From Acetobacter sp. (GTDB lineage Bacteria; Pseudomonadota; Alphaproteobacteria; Acetobacterales; Acetobacteraceae), in the NCBI GenBank assembly GCA_012517935.1, contig JAAYUA010000232.1, positions 1 through 33,829 on the forward strand: a DNA stretch of 33,829 nucleotides, written 5' to 3'. A model generated the notes under the pieces. The model saw only the letters and a list, made by a program, of their open reading frames with translations. It was not told the origin of the DNA and ran no database searches. Both the position numbers and the translations under genes were made by a program. Positions 1 through 7,624 of the stretch are shown piece after piece. Each line of letters starts with the position of its first letter. The first letter of the stretch is position 1.

Positions 1-16
1 ACGATATAAATCCCGT

Positions 17-45
17 TTGACGAACAAGACAGAACCCTCTAGAGG
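17..45 (+). promoter_or_regulatory. possible sigma70 promoter for tRNA-Ser
   Basis: A TTGACG hexamer at 17-22 is followed after 17 bases by TAGAGG at 40-45. This is a fair -35/-10 pair about 40 bases upstream of the tRNA. The -10 box is poor (TAGAGG against TATAAT), so the call is tentative. An inverted AAGAG/CTCTT pair lies between this promoter and the tRNA at about 69-83. Confidence 0.3.
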
Positions 46-87
46 TGTCCACGCAGACGCCGTGTCGTAAAGAGCACGCTCTTCGGC

Positions 88-180
88 GGAGGGGTGGCCG
101 AGTGGCTGAAGGCGGCGGTTTGCTAAACCGTTGTACGGTGTCAAGCCGTACCGTGGGTTCGAATCCCATCCCCTCCGCCA
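88..180 (+). tRNA. tRNA-Ser(GCU), host gene
   Basis: This class II tRNA is complete. The acceptor stem GGAGGGG (88-94) pairs with CCCCTCC (170-176), followed by discriminator G and an encoded CCA (178-180). The anticodon loop TTGCTAA carries GCT at 122-124. A long variable arm closes with GTACGG/CCGTAC, as expected for serine, and the T arm has the usual GGTTCGAATCC. It reads AGC/AGU serine codons. It marks host chromosome next to the prophage. The gene is intact and no copy of its 3' end is visible on the phage side, so there is no sign of tRNA-targeted site-specific integration. Confidence 0.97.
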
Positions 181-515
181 ATTTCTCCAAAAATCCTAGA
201 AAACTGCCACGCGTTAGCCTGTCAGCGCCCTGCCGGGAAAAATGCGCCTTAATTATTGTGCAAATCCGTGCAAATGACCGTTCAGGGCGATTTGCACAGG
301 ATGGCCAAAATCGCCTAGCACTACAGTTGCATTTTGTATTGAGTTCTGAATCTATGGGTAACCTATGATTCAGGATATAATGAGTGGCAGTGCGTCTATT
401 GAAGAGACGCTGAGGCGCGCAGCTAGGTTTGGCACATATAGACGCTAGATGTGGAACCACAAAATGCCGAGTCAAACGCCTGACATTGATGGCTTAAGAG
501 CCCTCTAATAGGCAC
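181..515. other. non-coding junction: host flank plus phage right end
   Basis: No credible gene is present between the tRNA and the last phage gene. From about 257 the sequence looks like a phage terminus (separate entry). Several dyads follow: GGCGATTT (286-293) with AAATCGCC (308-315); TGAATC (347-352) with GATTCA (367-372) around GGTAACC; and GCGTCT (392-397) with AGACGC (405-410), whose left arm can also pair with ATAGACGC (438-445). A TGTGG-AA-CCACA dyad lies at about 449-460. None has a T-tract typical of an intrinsic terminator on the minus strand. These could be transposase sites, end-of-transcript hairpins or both. Confidence 0.6.
257..298. repeat. candidate Mu-like phage right terminus with transposase sites
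   Basis: The 10-mer TGTGCAAATC at 257-266 recurs perfectly inverted at 289-298 (GATTTGCACA). A further direct copy GTGCAAAT lies at 268-275, ten bases (one helical turn) after the first. Mu-family termini start with 5'-TG and carry several copies of a transposase-binding motif in the last 100-200 bases. The position fits: beyond the last tail-side gene and just before host DNA. The matching left end lies outside the window, so neither the exact boundary nor the 5-base target duplication (ATTAT at 252-256 if the boundary is 257) can be confirmed here. Confidence 0.45.
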
Positions 516-935
516 CTAATGACCCGTCTGATCTGTAGCCTTCTTACTATTCCCGTCAGCAATGATTTCCACTGGAAACGCCGGTAGCGGGAAAAACTCC
601 CTTCGCTCTCTTCCTGATTGTGCATCCAAGTCATGGACAATCAGGCGGGCGGCTAATGCCTGAGCGTGGATTTCAATCAGAACATCATCAATCGCATAGC
701 GTTCGCTCCGCAATTGAACAATCTGTGCCGTATAGACATTACACAACTGGAGCAATTCTGCGCTATGTGCCCGGATCTGCTCAATCATCAGGAGAGCCTG
801 CTGTCCTGCAGAAAGGGCATCCTTGCGCTGTTGCGACCGATCCCATGTAATCTTGCCATACCAACCACCAGCCGCAGACAGAATGGCTCCGACAGGTTCC
901 GCGAAATGCGACCAGATCATTGTGAGATTGATCAT
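516..935 (-). CDS. hypothetical helical protein, last gene of the phage
   Basis: This 139-residue protein is not recognised. A short hydrophobic stretch near the N-terminus (about residues 11-25, AEPVGAILSAAGGWYG) is followed by a long, probably alpha-helical or coiled-coil middle rich in Gln, Leu, Ala and Arg (about residues 30-110). The C-terminal tail is polar. The start at 935 was chosen because it lies two bases after the stop of the large fibre gene (938-940); an ATG at 968 would overlap that gene. The position after the fibres suggests a fibre-associated or lysogenic-conversion accessory role, but nothing in the sequence shows a function. The Shine-Dalgarno is weak (GGTGA), consistent with translational coupling to the fibre gene. 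Confidence 0.6.
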   Translation of the reverse strand: MINLTMIWSHFAEPVGAILSAAGGWYGKITWDRSQQRKDALSAGQQALLMIEQIRAHSAELLQLCNVYTAQIVQLRSERYAIDDVLIEIHAQALAARLIVHDLDAQSGRERREFFPLPAFPVEIIADGNSKKATDQTGH

Positions 936-937
936 AT

Positions 938-3900
938 TCACCAGCTTTCCAGAGCAACACGCTTCCACTGATTAGTCGCGACGCAGACATAGTGATAATT
1001 GGCATCATCTGTGAACTGACCTGCAGTGCATGCGCTTGTGGATGATGCCGGTGTGCTCAAGGTTTCAAAATACGTTCTAGTACTGACACTGGTAGACGCT
1101 GCAAGAGTATCAGATTTTAACTTTGATACCTGGAGCGTTGCTGTATTTCCGTTCCCTGAAGTTGTTAAAAATACAGTATCGACTCCGCTAGCTGCAAAAT
1201 ATGGAGCGGCGGACGCTGTTCCCCCATACGGTGTCAGGATGATAGATTTTCCATTATCAGCGCGTATATTCCCAGCAACAGTGAGAAAATTACCAATAGT
1301 GACGCTGCTATCAAATGTTGCTGCATAGCCTGCGTGAAATGTGCCATCACCTCTCACACACACACCAGGGTCATCAATAGACAAACCGGCTACGTTGGCG
1401 TTCTGGTTATTAACCAAGCACACACCACCGAGATTTGCACTGTTCCAGTTAAAGGAAACCAGCCCCATATGTGTCCCTGACGTCCCGGATGGATCCCATC
1501 TACTCCCATCAATTATCATGCCTATATTGTAACTATAATCTTTCCACGTTGGAGTTGTTGTCGCATCAAACTGTTCAACCCAACTGCGTAGAACCAGTTG
1601 ATTGCTCGCGCGATATACGGGCGTAAATGACTCAAATGCAGTATGCATATTTCCTTGTGCGGCCCCGGTTTGGAATCCCCATTGTGTTCCTGTCCCGGCT
1701 GCATTCGATCCCGGTATATAGAAATTATAACCCTTGTATTCGTTCGCCCATCCAGGGACAGTCACCTGAATCCCATTGGGAAGGTTAGTCCCGTTGATCG
1801 TCAGCGCAGTGCTATTGGTTGTTGGGTGCTTGCAGGTGGACGAATTGGGGTGAGCTTTCCCGGAGCAATCATATGCCAGAACAATACCCATCATTGTTCC
1901 TGCATCATTGTCCGCTGCCGCGTAATGAAAATTCCATTCCTTCAATGTGGCATAGCGTATCATAGACGCAGGGTTGTCGTCTGGCTGTATTGTTATAAAC
2001 GAATTTTCGACTTCCATCCCCGTTGGACTACCAATCCCCACCTCTGAATGACCGTAGTTATTCCGGATTGTGTCATATGTTGTGCTGGGGACATCCGTTG
2101 AAGACCATGGATGATTATAAGAAGCTCCGTTTAAGACGCCCCATCCGTATACCGATACCGATTTTCCGTCGCTCGACACCTCACCGGTCGTCAAGGCAGC
2201 ATAGTAATTCGCAATATCAAGCGGTTGCCCGTCCACGTATCCATGCTGAGGGATATTTGGGTCTATGGAGTTGGTCGTTACATACATATTGGGGTGAATG
2301 CGGGCCATTTGAGACTTGTTTAATGGGACACATGTTCCTACGGCCGTAGGGCCGCACCCAGGCATATATATGTGCGTAGAGTCGTAAGTTACGTTTTCAA
2401 GTAGTATTACTGGATCGATGCTCCCCCCTGTATTAGAATAAATCGCGCTATCGAAAGACGGTAATTTCGGAATTTGTGTGGGGTCAGATAGTGAACCACT
2501 GATTGGCGCTCGACTACTCATAACGGGATATAATGTCTGCGCTACACAGACCAGGCACCCCAGATCGATCGGCCCATCCATAACCCCCCGCAGTACAACA
2601 GATGAACCTGTGCCGTATGAATCCGTGGCAATCCCAGTTACAGATGCCGCCGCGCCCGCTCTTTGTGCACCTATCCAAAAAGCATGGGGATTGACCCATG
2701 GATCACTATCCTGCCCCGGGAGCTTGTAGGATGCCTGTAAGCCACCTTCCGAAAGAACAGGAGCCGCACTGCCGTCACTTGATAAACCCGCGACCTTGGC
2801 CCGGAGAACGGTCGAGTTAATGTTTGAGGTAACACTCCCACTACCATCCAGCCCGGCCACACCACCAGCAGCCCCAACCCTCGACGCTGCCACCAGCTTG
2901 TCTGGCAGGCTGACCACTCCTGTCTGCACCGTTGTGCCGATCATCGCGATGGCGGCATCTGGCGCCATGGAGACAGAGCCCGTGCCGGATGGAGGCGATG
3001 CATACCCCCAGCCCTGATTATCCAGCGACACTGACTGAACACCCCAGGACAGATTGAGCTTGGGCGGCGTGCATGCGGTTTCTGCAGCGGTGACTGAAAC
3101 AGGATTGGCAGGAACCGCACCAACAGCTGCTGAACCGCCATTGACGATGCTGACTGTCGCTCCAGCCAGACCGTTTCCATCCGAAACGAGGATCTGCGTT
3201 CCCGTGGCCGTGACAGTAAAGACATCACCAGCCGAACAGCCACTTCCCGCCACAGCCACCCTGGCTGAAACCGCCGTAAAATTCGTCACACTGACAGCAG
3301 CAGCTTCGCCCGTCGGGTTGCTTGCCATCGTGATTTTCACAGGCAGATCACCAGGTGCATATGCTCCGGGTTTCGTAATCGACACATTGGTGACCATACC
3401 TCCCAGAATCTCAGGATTCTTCAGAGACCCTGCATAGGACTGATCAGCATCGAGAGCGGCAACGCCATTGGCAGCGCCGACTTTTGCGCTCTGCACGGCG
3501 GATGAGGCCAGAGAGGATGCCGTTGTCAGCTTTTCCCCCTGAGCTGTCACCGTGCCCTGCAAGTTCGTGACGCCGTTTTCCACGGTTTTCAGCCGGGCAA
3601 CGGCCTGCGCTCCGGTGGTGTCACTATCCAGCTGGGCCGAAGACGCATCCCCGGCAACAGGCGCAATCACCCGCCCATTATTGTCCAGGGCGGCCACACC
3701 GCCAGCAGACCCCACCTTCGAAACCGGAACGGCAGAGGCCGCAAGCGTCTGTGCCGCCGCAGCTGCTGCCGCATTGCTCTGCTCGGCCGCCTTTGCCCGC
3801 ATGGCTTCTGTTGTGACCGCACTGGCTGCACCGGATGCTATCGTTGTGGCTGTTGTCAGTTTTCCCGCATGGTCCGCCACGGCATTCTGCAGGCCAGTCA

Positions 3901-5287
3901 CACCGCTTTCCACGGTCTTCAGTCGGGCAACGGCCTGCGCTCCTGTGGTGTCACTGTCCAGCTGGGCCGAAGACGCATCCCCGGCAACAGGTGCAATCAC
4001 CCGTCCATTATTGTCCAGGGCGGCCACACCGCCGGCAGATCCAACCTTCGAAACCAGAACGGCTGAGGCCGCAAGCGTCTGTGCCGCCGCAGCAGCTGCC
4101 GCATTGCTCTGCTCGGCCGCCTTGGCCCGCGCGGCTTCTGTTGTGACTGCACTGGCAGCACCGGATGCAATCGTTGTGGCCGCTGTCAGCTTTCCCGCAT
4201 GGTCCGCCACAGTATTCTGCAAACCAGTAACACCACTCTCCACGGTCTTCAGCCGGGCAACCGCTTGCGCTCCGGTGGTGTCACTATCCAGCTGGGCCGA
4301 AGACGCGTCTCCAGCAACAGGCGCAATCACCCGTCCACTATTGTCCAGGGCCGCCACACCGCCCGCAGACCCCACCTTCGAAACCGGAACGGCAGAGGCC
4401 GCGAGCGTCTGTGCCGCCGCCGCAGCTGCCGCATTGCTCTGCTCGGCCGCCTTGGCCCGCGTGGCTTCTGTTGTGACTGCACTGGCAGCACCGGATGCAA
4501 TCGTTGTGGCCGTTGTCAGTTTTCCCGCATGGTCCGCCACGGTATTCTGCAGGCCAGTCACACCGCTTTCCACGGTCTTCAGTCGGGCAACAGCCTGCGC
4601 TCCGGTGGTATCACTGTCCAGCTGGGCCGAAGATGCATCGCCAGCAACCGGAGCCGTGACTCTTCCGGCATTATCAAGACTGGCGACACCACCGGCAGTC
4701 CCGACCTTTGATGCCGGGATCGCAGATGTTGCCAGAGAGGATGCTGCCGATATCTTCTGGCTCTGGTCTGCCACAGTCCCCTGCAGGGCAGTGACTGCAC
4801 TTTCAGCGGCTTTCAGCCGGGAAGCAGCCTGCGCTCCACTCGTATTGCTATCGAGCTGTGCCGCAGATGCATCCCCCGCAACCGGCGCGGTCACCCGACC
4901 CAGAATGTCGAGGGCAGCCACACCCCCCGCCACACCGACATGTGCGACAGGAACAGCAGAGGCGGCCAAGGTCTGGGCAGCAGCTGCCGTGGCCGTCGCT
5001 GAATTGACAGCATCTCCCAACGTTTTGGAGCCCAGTTGAGCATTGCTCAGATCTCCGGAAACCGGGGCAACCAGTTTCCCGTTGGCAACCAGAGACGACA
5101 GAGGCACGCCATTAACCTGCGTTTTCCCATCAATATTGGAAAAATGAGCAGTTCCATCAGGGGAAATTTTATAGGATGGATCTGCGCCAGGCGCGCTGAT
5201 TCCACCGCCACGCGACATGACAGGCTGTGCATGCGCCACACTGAACATGCAGATGGGAATCAGGGAAAGAAACAGCTTTTTCATCAT
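938..5287 (-). CDS. giant repetitive tail fibre-like protein with Sec signal peptide
   Basis: This 1449-residue protein starts MMKKLFLSLIPICMFSVAHA, a classical Sec signal peptide with likely cleavage after AHA (residues 19-21). Phage fibres normally lack one. Residues about 85-620 contain recurring modules of the type KVG-AGGVAALD-GRV-APVAGD. Four 110-residue copies at about residues 215-570 are almost identical and are joined by Ala-rich helical linkers (AAEQSNAAAAAAAQTLAASAV). A beta-rich Gly/Val domain follows (about 630-830), then a large C-terminal region that I do not recognise, ending in a Cys-containing module (about 1405-1449, ACTAGQFTDDANYHYVCVATN). The start overlaps the previous stop (ATGATG; 5287 or 5284). 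The KVG/GVAALD motif resembles fibre-shaft modules, and the place in the operon supports a second fibre. A secreted or surface protein made in the lysogen is the main alternative. Confidence 0.8.
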   Translation of the reverse strand: MMKKLFLSLIPICMFSVAHAQPVMSRGGGISAPGADPSYKISPDGTAHFSNIDGKTQVNGVPLSSLVANGKLVAPVSGDLSNAQLGSKTLGDAVNSATATAAAAQTLAASAVPVAHVGVAGGVAALDILGRVTAPVAGDASAAQLDSNTSGAQAASRLKAAESAVTALQGTVADQSQKISAASSLATSAIPASKVGTAGGVASLDNAGRVTAPVAGDASSAQLDSDTTGAQAVARLKTVESGVTGLQNTVADHAGKLTTATTIASGAASAVTTEATRAKAAEQSNAAAAAAAQTLAASAVPVSKVGSAGGVAALDNSGRVIAPVAGDASSAQLDSDTTGAQAVARLKTVESGVTGLQNTVADHAGKLTAATTIASGAASAVTTEAARAKAAEQSNAAAAAAAQTLAASAVLVSKVGSAGGVAALDNNGRVIAPVAGDASSAQLDSDTTGAQAVARLKTVESGVTGLQNAVADHAGKLTTATTIASGAASAVTTEAMRAKAAEQSNAAAAAAAQTLAASAVPVSKVGSAGGVAALDNNGRVIAPVAGDASSAQLDSDTTGAQAVARLKTVENGVTNLQGTVTAQGEKLTTASSLASSAVQSAKVGAANGVAALDADQSYAGSLKNPEILGGMVTNVSITKPGAYAPGDLPVKITMASNPTGEAAAVSVTNFTAVSARVAVAGSGCSAGDVFTVTATGTQILVSDGNGLAGATVSIVNGGSAAVGAVPANPVSVTAAETACTPPKLNLSWGVQSVSLDNQGWGYASPPSGTGSVSMAPDAAIAMIGTTVQTGVVSLPDKLVAASRVGAAGGVAGLDGSGSVTSNINSTVLRAKVAGLSSDGSAAPVLSEGGLQASYKLPGQDSDPWVNPHAFWIGAQRAGAAASVTGIATDSYGTGSSVVLRGVMDGPIDLGCLVCVAQTLYPVMSSRAPISGSLSDPTQIPKLPSFDSAIYSNTGGSIDPVILLENVTYDSTHIYMPGCGPTAVGTCVPLNKSQMARIHPNMYVTTNSIDPNIPQHGYVDGQPLDIANYYAALTTGEVSSDGKSVSVYGWGVLNGASYNHPWSSTDVPSTTYDTIRNNYGHSEVGIGSPTGMEVENSFITIQPDDNPASMIRYATLKEWNFHYAAADNDAGTMMGIVLAYDCSGKAHPNSSTCKHPTTNSTALTINGTNLPNGIQVTVPGWANEYKGYNFYIPGSNAAGTGTQWGFQTGAAQGNMHTAFESFTPVYRASNQLVLRSWVEQFDATTTPTWKDYSYNIGMIIDGSRWDPSGTSGTHMGLVSFNWNSANLGGVCLVNNQNANVAGLSIDDPGVCVRGDGTFHAGYAATFDSSVTIGNFLTVAGNIRADNGKSIILTPYGGTASAAPYFAASGVDTVFLTTSGNGNTATLQVSKLKSDTLAASTSVSTRTYFETLSTPASSTSACTAGQFTDDANYHYVCVATNQWKRVALESW
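3583..4645. repeat. tandem 330-base coding repeats in the fibre gene
   Basis: A landmark string (gcctgcgc followed by tccagctgggcc) recurs at about 3603, 3933, 4263 and 4593, exactly 330 bases (110 codons) apart. Copies differ by scattered single bases, many silent. Flanking copies at about 3480-3583 and 4645-4960 are diverged, and the neighbouring unit is shorter (about 234 bases). High identity between adjacent copies points to recent duplication or gene conversion, so copy number may vary between isolates. Confidence 0.9.
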
Positions 5288-5655
5288 GCCACCTGCACAG
5301 GTCCGGAACCGTTGAGATACAGTTCACCACTGCCGGAAACCGGCTCGTATCCATCCGTTGTATCCGGAAGCGCTGTCAGGCAGGTCAGATTTCCATCCTG
5401 ACTGACACCGAGACGGGGCTTTCCTCCCAGAACCAGCGCTCCTTCCTCATCCAGAACAGCAAGGTTCGCACCACCAAGGGCGGAAGCTATGGCTTCAGCC
5501 AGACCAGGCACCGCCTTCTCCGTTCCATCAGAAAATGTGAAAAGCAGGTTTCCTGCCACCTTATCAAAGCTGATCCCGGAGATCCCGGGCGGCGCCGGCG
5601 GTGTCTGGCCGGGGAAAACATTCACACTGACCGGAACGTTCGATAGGTCACTCAT
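5284..5655 (-). CDS. hypothetical phage tail-region protein
   Basis: This 123-residue protein is not recognised. It opens with a short Pro-rich stretch (PGQTPPAPPGISGISF, about residues 15-30), then has beta-rich sequence with many Gly and short alternating hydrophobics, e.g. GNLLFTFSDGTEKAV. There is no signal peptide or membrane segment. The start overlaps the stop of the upstream gene by four bases (ATGA), and its own stop overlaps the start of the giant fibre gene, so the three are probably translationally coupled. A fibre adaptor, collar or fibre-associated role is a guess from context only. Confidence 0.7.
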   Translation of the reverse strand: MSDLSNVPVSVNVFPGQTPPAPPGISGISFDKVAGNLLFTFSDGTEKAVPGLAEAIASALGGANLAVLDEEGALVLGGKPRLGVSQDGNLTCLTALPDTTDGYEPVSGSGELYLNGSGPVQVA

Positions 5656-5990
5656 GAGGATGCTCCTTCACGGGTCACGGACTCACTGACGCTGACAATA
5701 AAGGTTCTGGTCATCTGGATGAGCCCATCCTGACGGACAATGCGGATGTCGCAGAACAGACGCCCTACAGGCCAGTCAGACGTCGATCCGGCGAAGCCTG
5801 CATTCACACGCCCCATGACGCCTGAAACAGGCGCGCAATCCAGTTCGGCAACCAGATTATCCAGTCCGTCACGCAACTGGCTGCCCAGTGTGTAATTAGA
5901 AAGATCAACCGCAGCCCCAGATGAATCCTCAAAGGCGCAGGATAGGAGAAATGACATGCCGCGCTTGAAGGGGAGAACAGGCGTGGTCAT
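5652..5990 (-). CDS. phage tail-region protein with Ig-like/beta-sandwich character
   Basis: This 112-residue protein has the pattern of small beta-sandwich proteins found beside tail fibres: KRGMSFLLSCAFEDSSG near the N-terminus, a VDLSNYTLGSQLRD segment around residues 28-41, and a C-terminal DWPVGRLFCDIRIVRQDG...TFIVSV region. Similar small proteins in other prophages are sometimes compared to the N-terminal domain of baseplate upper protein BppU; I regard that as possible, not shown. The start overlaps the stop of the fibre-assembly gene (ATGA at 5987-5990) and its stop overlaps the next start. It probably belongs to the distal tail or fibre attachment. Confidence 0.65.
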   Translation of the reverse strand: MTTPVLPFKRGMSFLLSCAFEDSSGAAVDLSNYTLGSQLRDGLDNLVAELDCAPVSGVMGRVNAGFAGSTSDWPVGRLFCDIRIVRQDGLIQMTRTFIVSVSESVTREGASS

Positions 5991-6208
5991 GATGCCTGAT
6001 CCACCCAGGCTGGCATCCCGCTCGCATCGACCCCGCGCTGCTTCCCGTCAGGAGGACTGGTCAGGGCATAGGACTGGAATACATCATCTGAAATACCGAT
6101 GGCATCAGTCGGCCATGTCTTCATGGCATCATAGGAACTCTTGAGCGACATCGGATAAAATGAAAGCGTCGATGCGGACCAGAAATAGTTATATGTCTCG
6201 TCGGCCAT
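5987..6208 (-). CDS. short tail fibre assembly (Tfa-like) protein
   Basis: This 73-residue protein begins MADETYNYFWSASTLSFYP, followed by LK-SSYDAMKTWPTDAIGISDDVFQSY and ends GKQRGVDASGMPAWVDQ. The order FWS-FYP, WP-DAI-ISDDV and GKQ-DA-G-P-WVD is that of tail fibre assembly chaperones (Caudo_TAP/Tfa), which help fibre tips fold and may stay attached. Family members are commonly 120-200 residues, so this is a short form with only the central motif block. The start at 6208 lies one base past the stop of fibre 1; an ATG at 6241 would lie inside that gene. It probably serves the 280-residue fibre directly upstream. Confidence 0.75.
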   Translation of the reverse strand: MADETYNYFWSASTLSFYPMSLKSSYDAMKTWPTDAIGISDDVFQSYALTSPPDGKQRGVDASGMPAWVDQAS

Positions 6209-6209
6209 G

Positions 6210-7052
6210 TCAGAATCCAATCGCAAACCAGAGAATGGCAATGCCGCTGGTGAGTGAAAAAGTGTGGTCGGTATTGTTGAAGATGAGGGTTTTAAGAGTC
6301 ATTGCTGATGTCCCTCGGGCGAGAGAGCCGGTGGCCGACACATTGCCCTGACTCCACTGGTCTCCAGCATCGCCCTCATTGCCATGCGCAAAGATGCAGG
6401 CACCTGGGAAAGCAATCGGGAAATAAACGGTTGTCAGGCCATTATTGCCGGAAGCTGTTGTTCCATACTGCAGGATCAGGCCACCTGGGAGTTCACAATA
6501 TCCCGGAGATGAGTTTGAAATATTCAGCCCGGTGCCAGCTTTCAGGCTGGACAATGCAAAGGCTTTCGCCGCCGCCAGAGCCGCCGAAATTGCAGTCGTC
6601 CGATTTGTGACTTCATTATTGATGTTAGTCTGAAGTCCGCTTTCCGCTCCTTGCGCCCGTGAGGCTTCACTGGAAATACTGTTGCTCAGGCCACTCTCGG
6701 CACTCTTGGCCCGTGTCACCTCGGAATTCAGAGATGCCTGCAGATCTCCTTCCGCCAGCTGTGCGCGGCTGATTTCGTTCGTGATCCGTGTCAGCAGGGA
6801 GCTTTCCGAATTCTCCGCCCTGACAGTCTCTTCCGCAACAACCTTTTCAATCGCCTGCCACAGAAGGGTCTGATCTGATCCGCTCAGGGAAAGTCCTGAG
6901 TTGAGAATGACATTGCATATCTCATTCACCAGACCATTGAGATCATCAGCCGTGATCTCGGTCCCTTCCACACCATTCGCATCATCACGATTGATGAACT
7001 GACGCCGCCCTTTGCTGTCGGTGACATATCCAGGAGCGCTTGTGTAATCCAT
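6210..7052 (-). CDS. tail fibre protein (Mu-like fibre 1)
   Basis: This 280-residue protein is built like a short trimeric fibre. The N-terminus (about 1-60, DYTSAPGYVTDSKGRRQFI) is the baseplate-attachment type seen next to gp48 proteins. Residues about 70-165 are a heptad-like array of RA-AE-L units (VRAENSESSL, RAQLAEGDLQ, RAKSAESGL, RAQGAESGL), probably a triple coiled coil. Residues about 170-280 form a beta-rich receptor-binding tip with YGTTA--NG-TTVYFPIAFP and the final ILWFAIGF, a common fibre-tip ending. The start overlaps the gp48 stop by one base. A Tfa-like gene follows immediately. Likely role: host recognition at the cell surface. Confidence 0.9.
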   Translation of the reverse strand: MDYTSAPGYVTDSKGRRQFINRDDANGVEGTEITADDLNGLVNEICNVILNSGLSLSGSDQTLLWQAIEKVVAEETVRAENSESSLLTRITNEISRAQLAEGDLQASLNSEVTRAKSAESGLSNSISSEASRAQGAESGLQTNINNEVTNRTTAISAALAAAKAFALSSLKAGTGLNISNSSPGYCELPGGLILQYGTTASGNNGLTTVYFPIAFPGACIFAHGNEGDAGDQWSQGNVSATGSLARGTSAMTLKTLIFNNTDHTFSLTSGIAILWFAIGF

Positions 7053-7624
7053 CAGGACCCGTCCGCGTATTTGAAAATAAGAGTGAGATCGGGCGGATTA
7101 TTCCGCATGAACGGACACTCCAGCCCCGTGTTTCGGTCAGGCAGCGTCACAACCCAAACAAAGCGCAGCTTCCATGTGCCGCATCGCACGCCACCACAGC
7201 GGGCAACACCGCAGACCGGAGGTTCCGGCTCCTCGATTGAAATCGAAACCCCGTTTTTCGCTGCCAGAGTCTGGAAAAAATCCCAGGACACTCCGGCATT
7301 TCCAATCCAGCGGTCATTATCAAACGCCTGCCGCTCGGCCAGAGACATCAGGGCCGGGTCTTTCCCGCACGGATCGTTGCCGAGAACCGCTTCATAATCT
7401 TCCAGGAGCAACGTGGAATTCGACGGATTGATCTCATTCGCCATGGCCGCGATGTCAGCTTCAACAGCCGCAATGCTCACCGCGAAGGGCCAGATCAGGG
7501 ATGCCAGATTGCTGTCCGGACGGCGTGCCCAGACCCATCCAGGAGGAAAAAGCTGCTCCAGCCATTCCGTCCGGATCTGTTCGGCCGTGCGCGGAGAGAG
7601 AGCCGCTGGAAGTGCAACACTCAT
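7052..7624 (-). CDS. Mu gp48-like baseplate protein (DUF2313/YmfQ)
   Basis: This 190-residue protein has the family signature: an N-terminal RTAEQIRTEWLEQLFPPGWVWARRPDSNLA, meaning few residues before the LxxLLPxG-type motif, then LLEDYEAVLGNDPCG around residues 95-110. A Cys cluster C-x5-C-x4-C sits at about residues 140-152 (VCGVARCGGVRCG) before the C-terminal strand with CPFMRNNPPD. Family members (Mu gp48, YmfQ) lie between baseplate J and the fibres and are thought to act in baseplate or fibre attachment. The start at 7624 makes an ATGA overlap with the gp47 stop. An ATG at 7639 is possible but lies deeper in gp47. Confidence 0.88.
   Translation of the reverse strand: MSVALPAALSPRTAEQIRTEWLEQLFPPGWVWARRPDSNLASLIWPFAVSIAAVEADIAAMANEINPSNSTLLLEDYEAVLGNDPCGKDPALMSLAERQAFDNDRWIGNAGVSWDFFQTLAAKNGVSISIEEPEPPVCGVARCGGVRCGTWKLRFVWVVTLPDRNTGLECPFMRNNPPDLTLIFKYADGS

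Noticed and set aside
88..180. tRNA used as a site-specific attachment site
   Set aside because: The phage has a MuA-type transposase, no integrase is seen, and no repeated tRNA 3' end is found in the phage part of the window.
45..368. Plus-strand frame crossing tRNA-Ser
   Set aside because: It runs through an intact tRNA and the phage junction; the protein looks random.
3583..4645. CRISPR-like array
   Set aside because: Repeats are 330 bases long, contiguous, and encode protein; there are no short repeat-spacer units.
3552..5039. Long plus-strand open frame of 495 codons opposite the fibre repeats
   Set aside because: It mirrors the repetitive, Ala-rich fibre gene; its protein is low-complexity and repeats with the same 330-base period. 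No ribosome site or family signal.
257..6208. Invertible fibre segment with DNA invertase, or a mom-type DNA modification gene, as in Mu
   Set aside because: No recombinase or mom-like gene and no paired inverted crossover sites are visible around the fibres.
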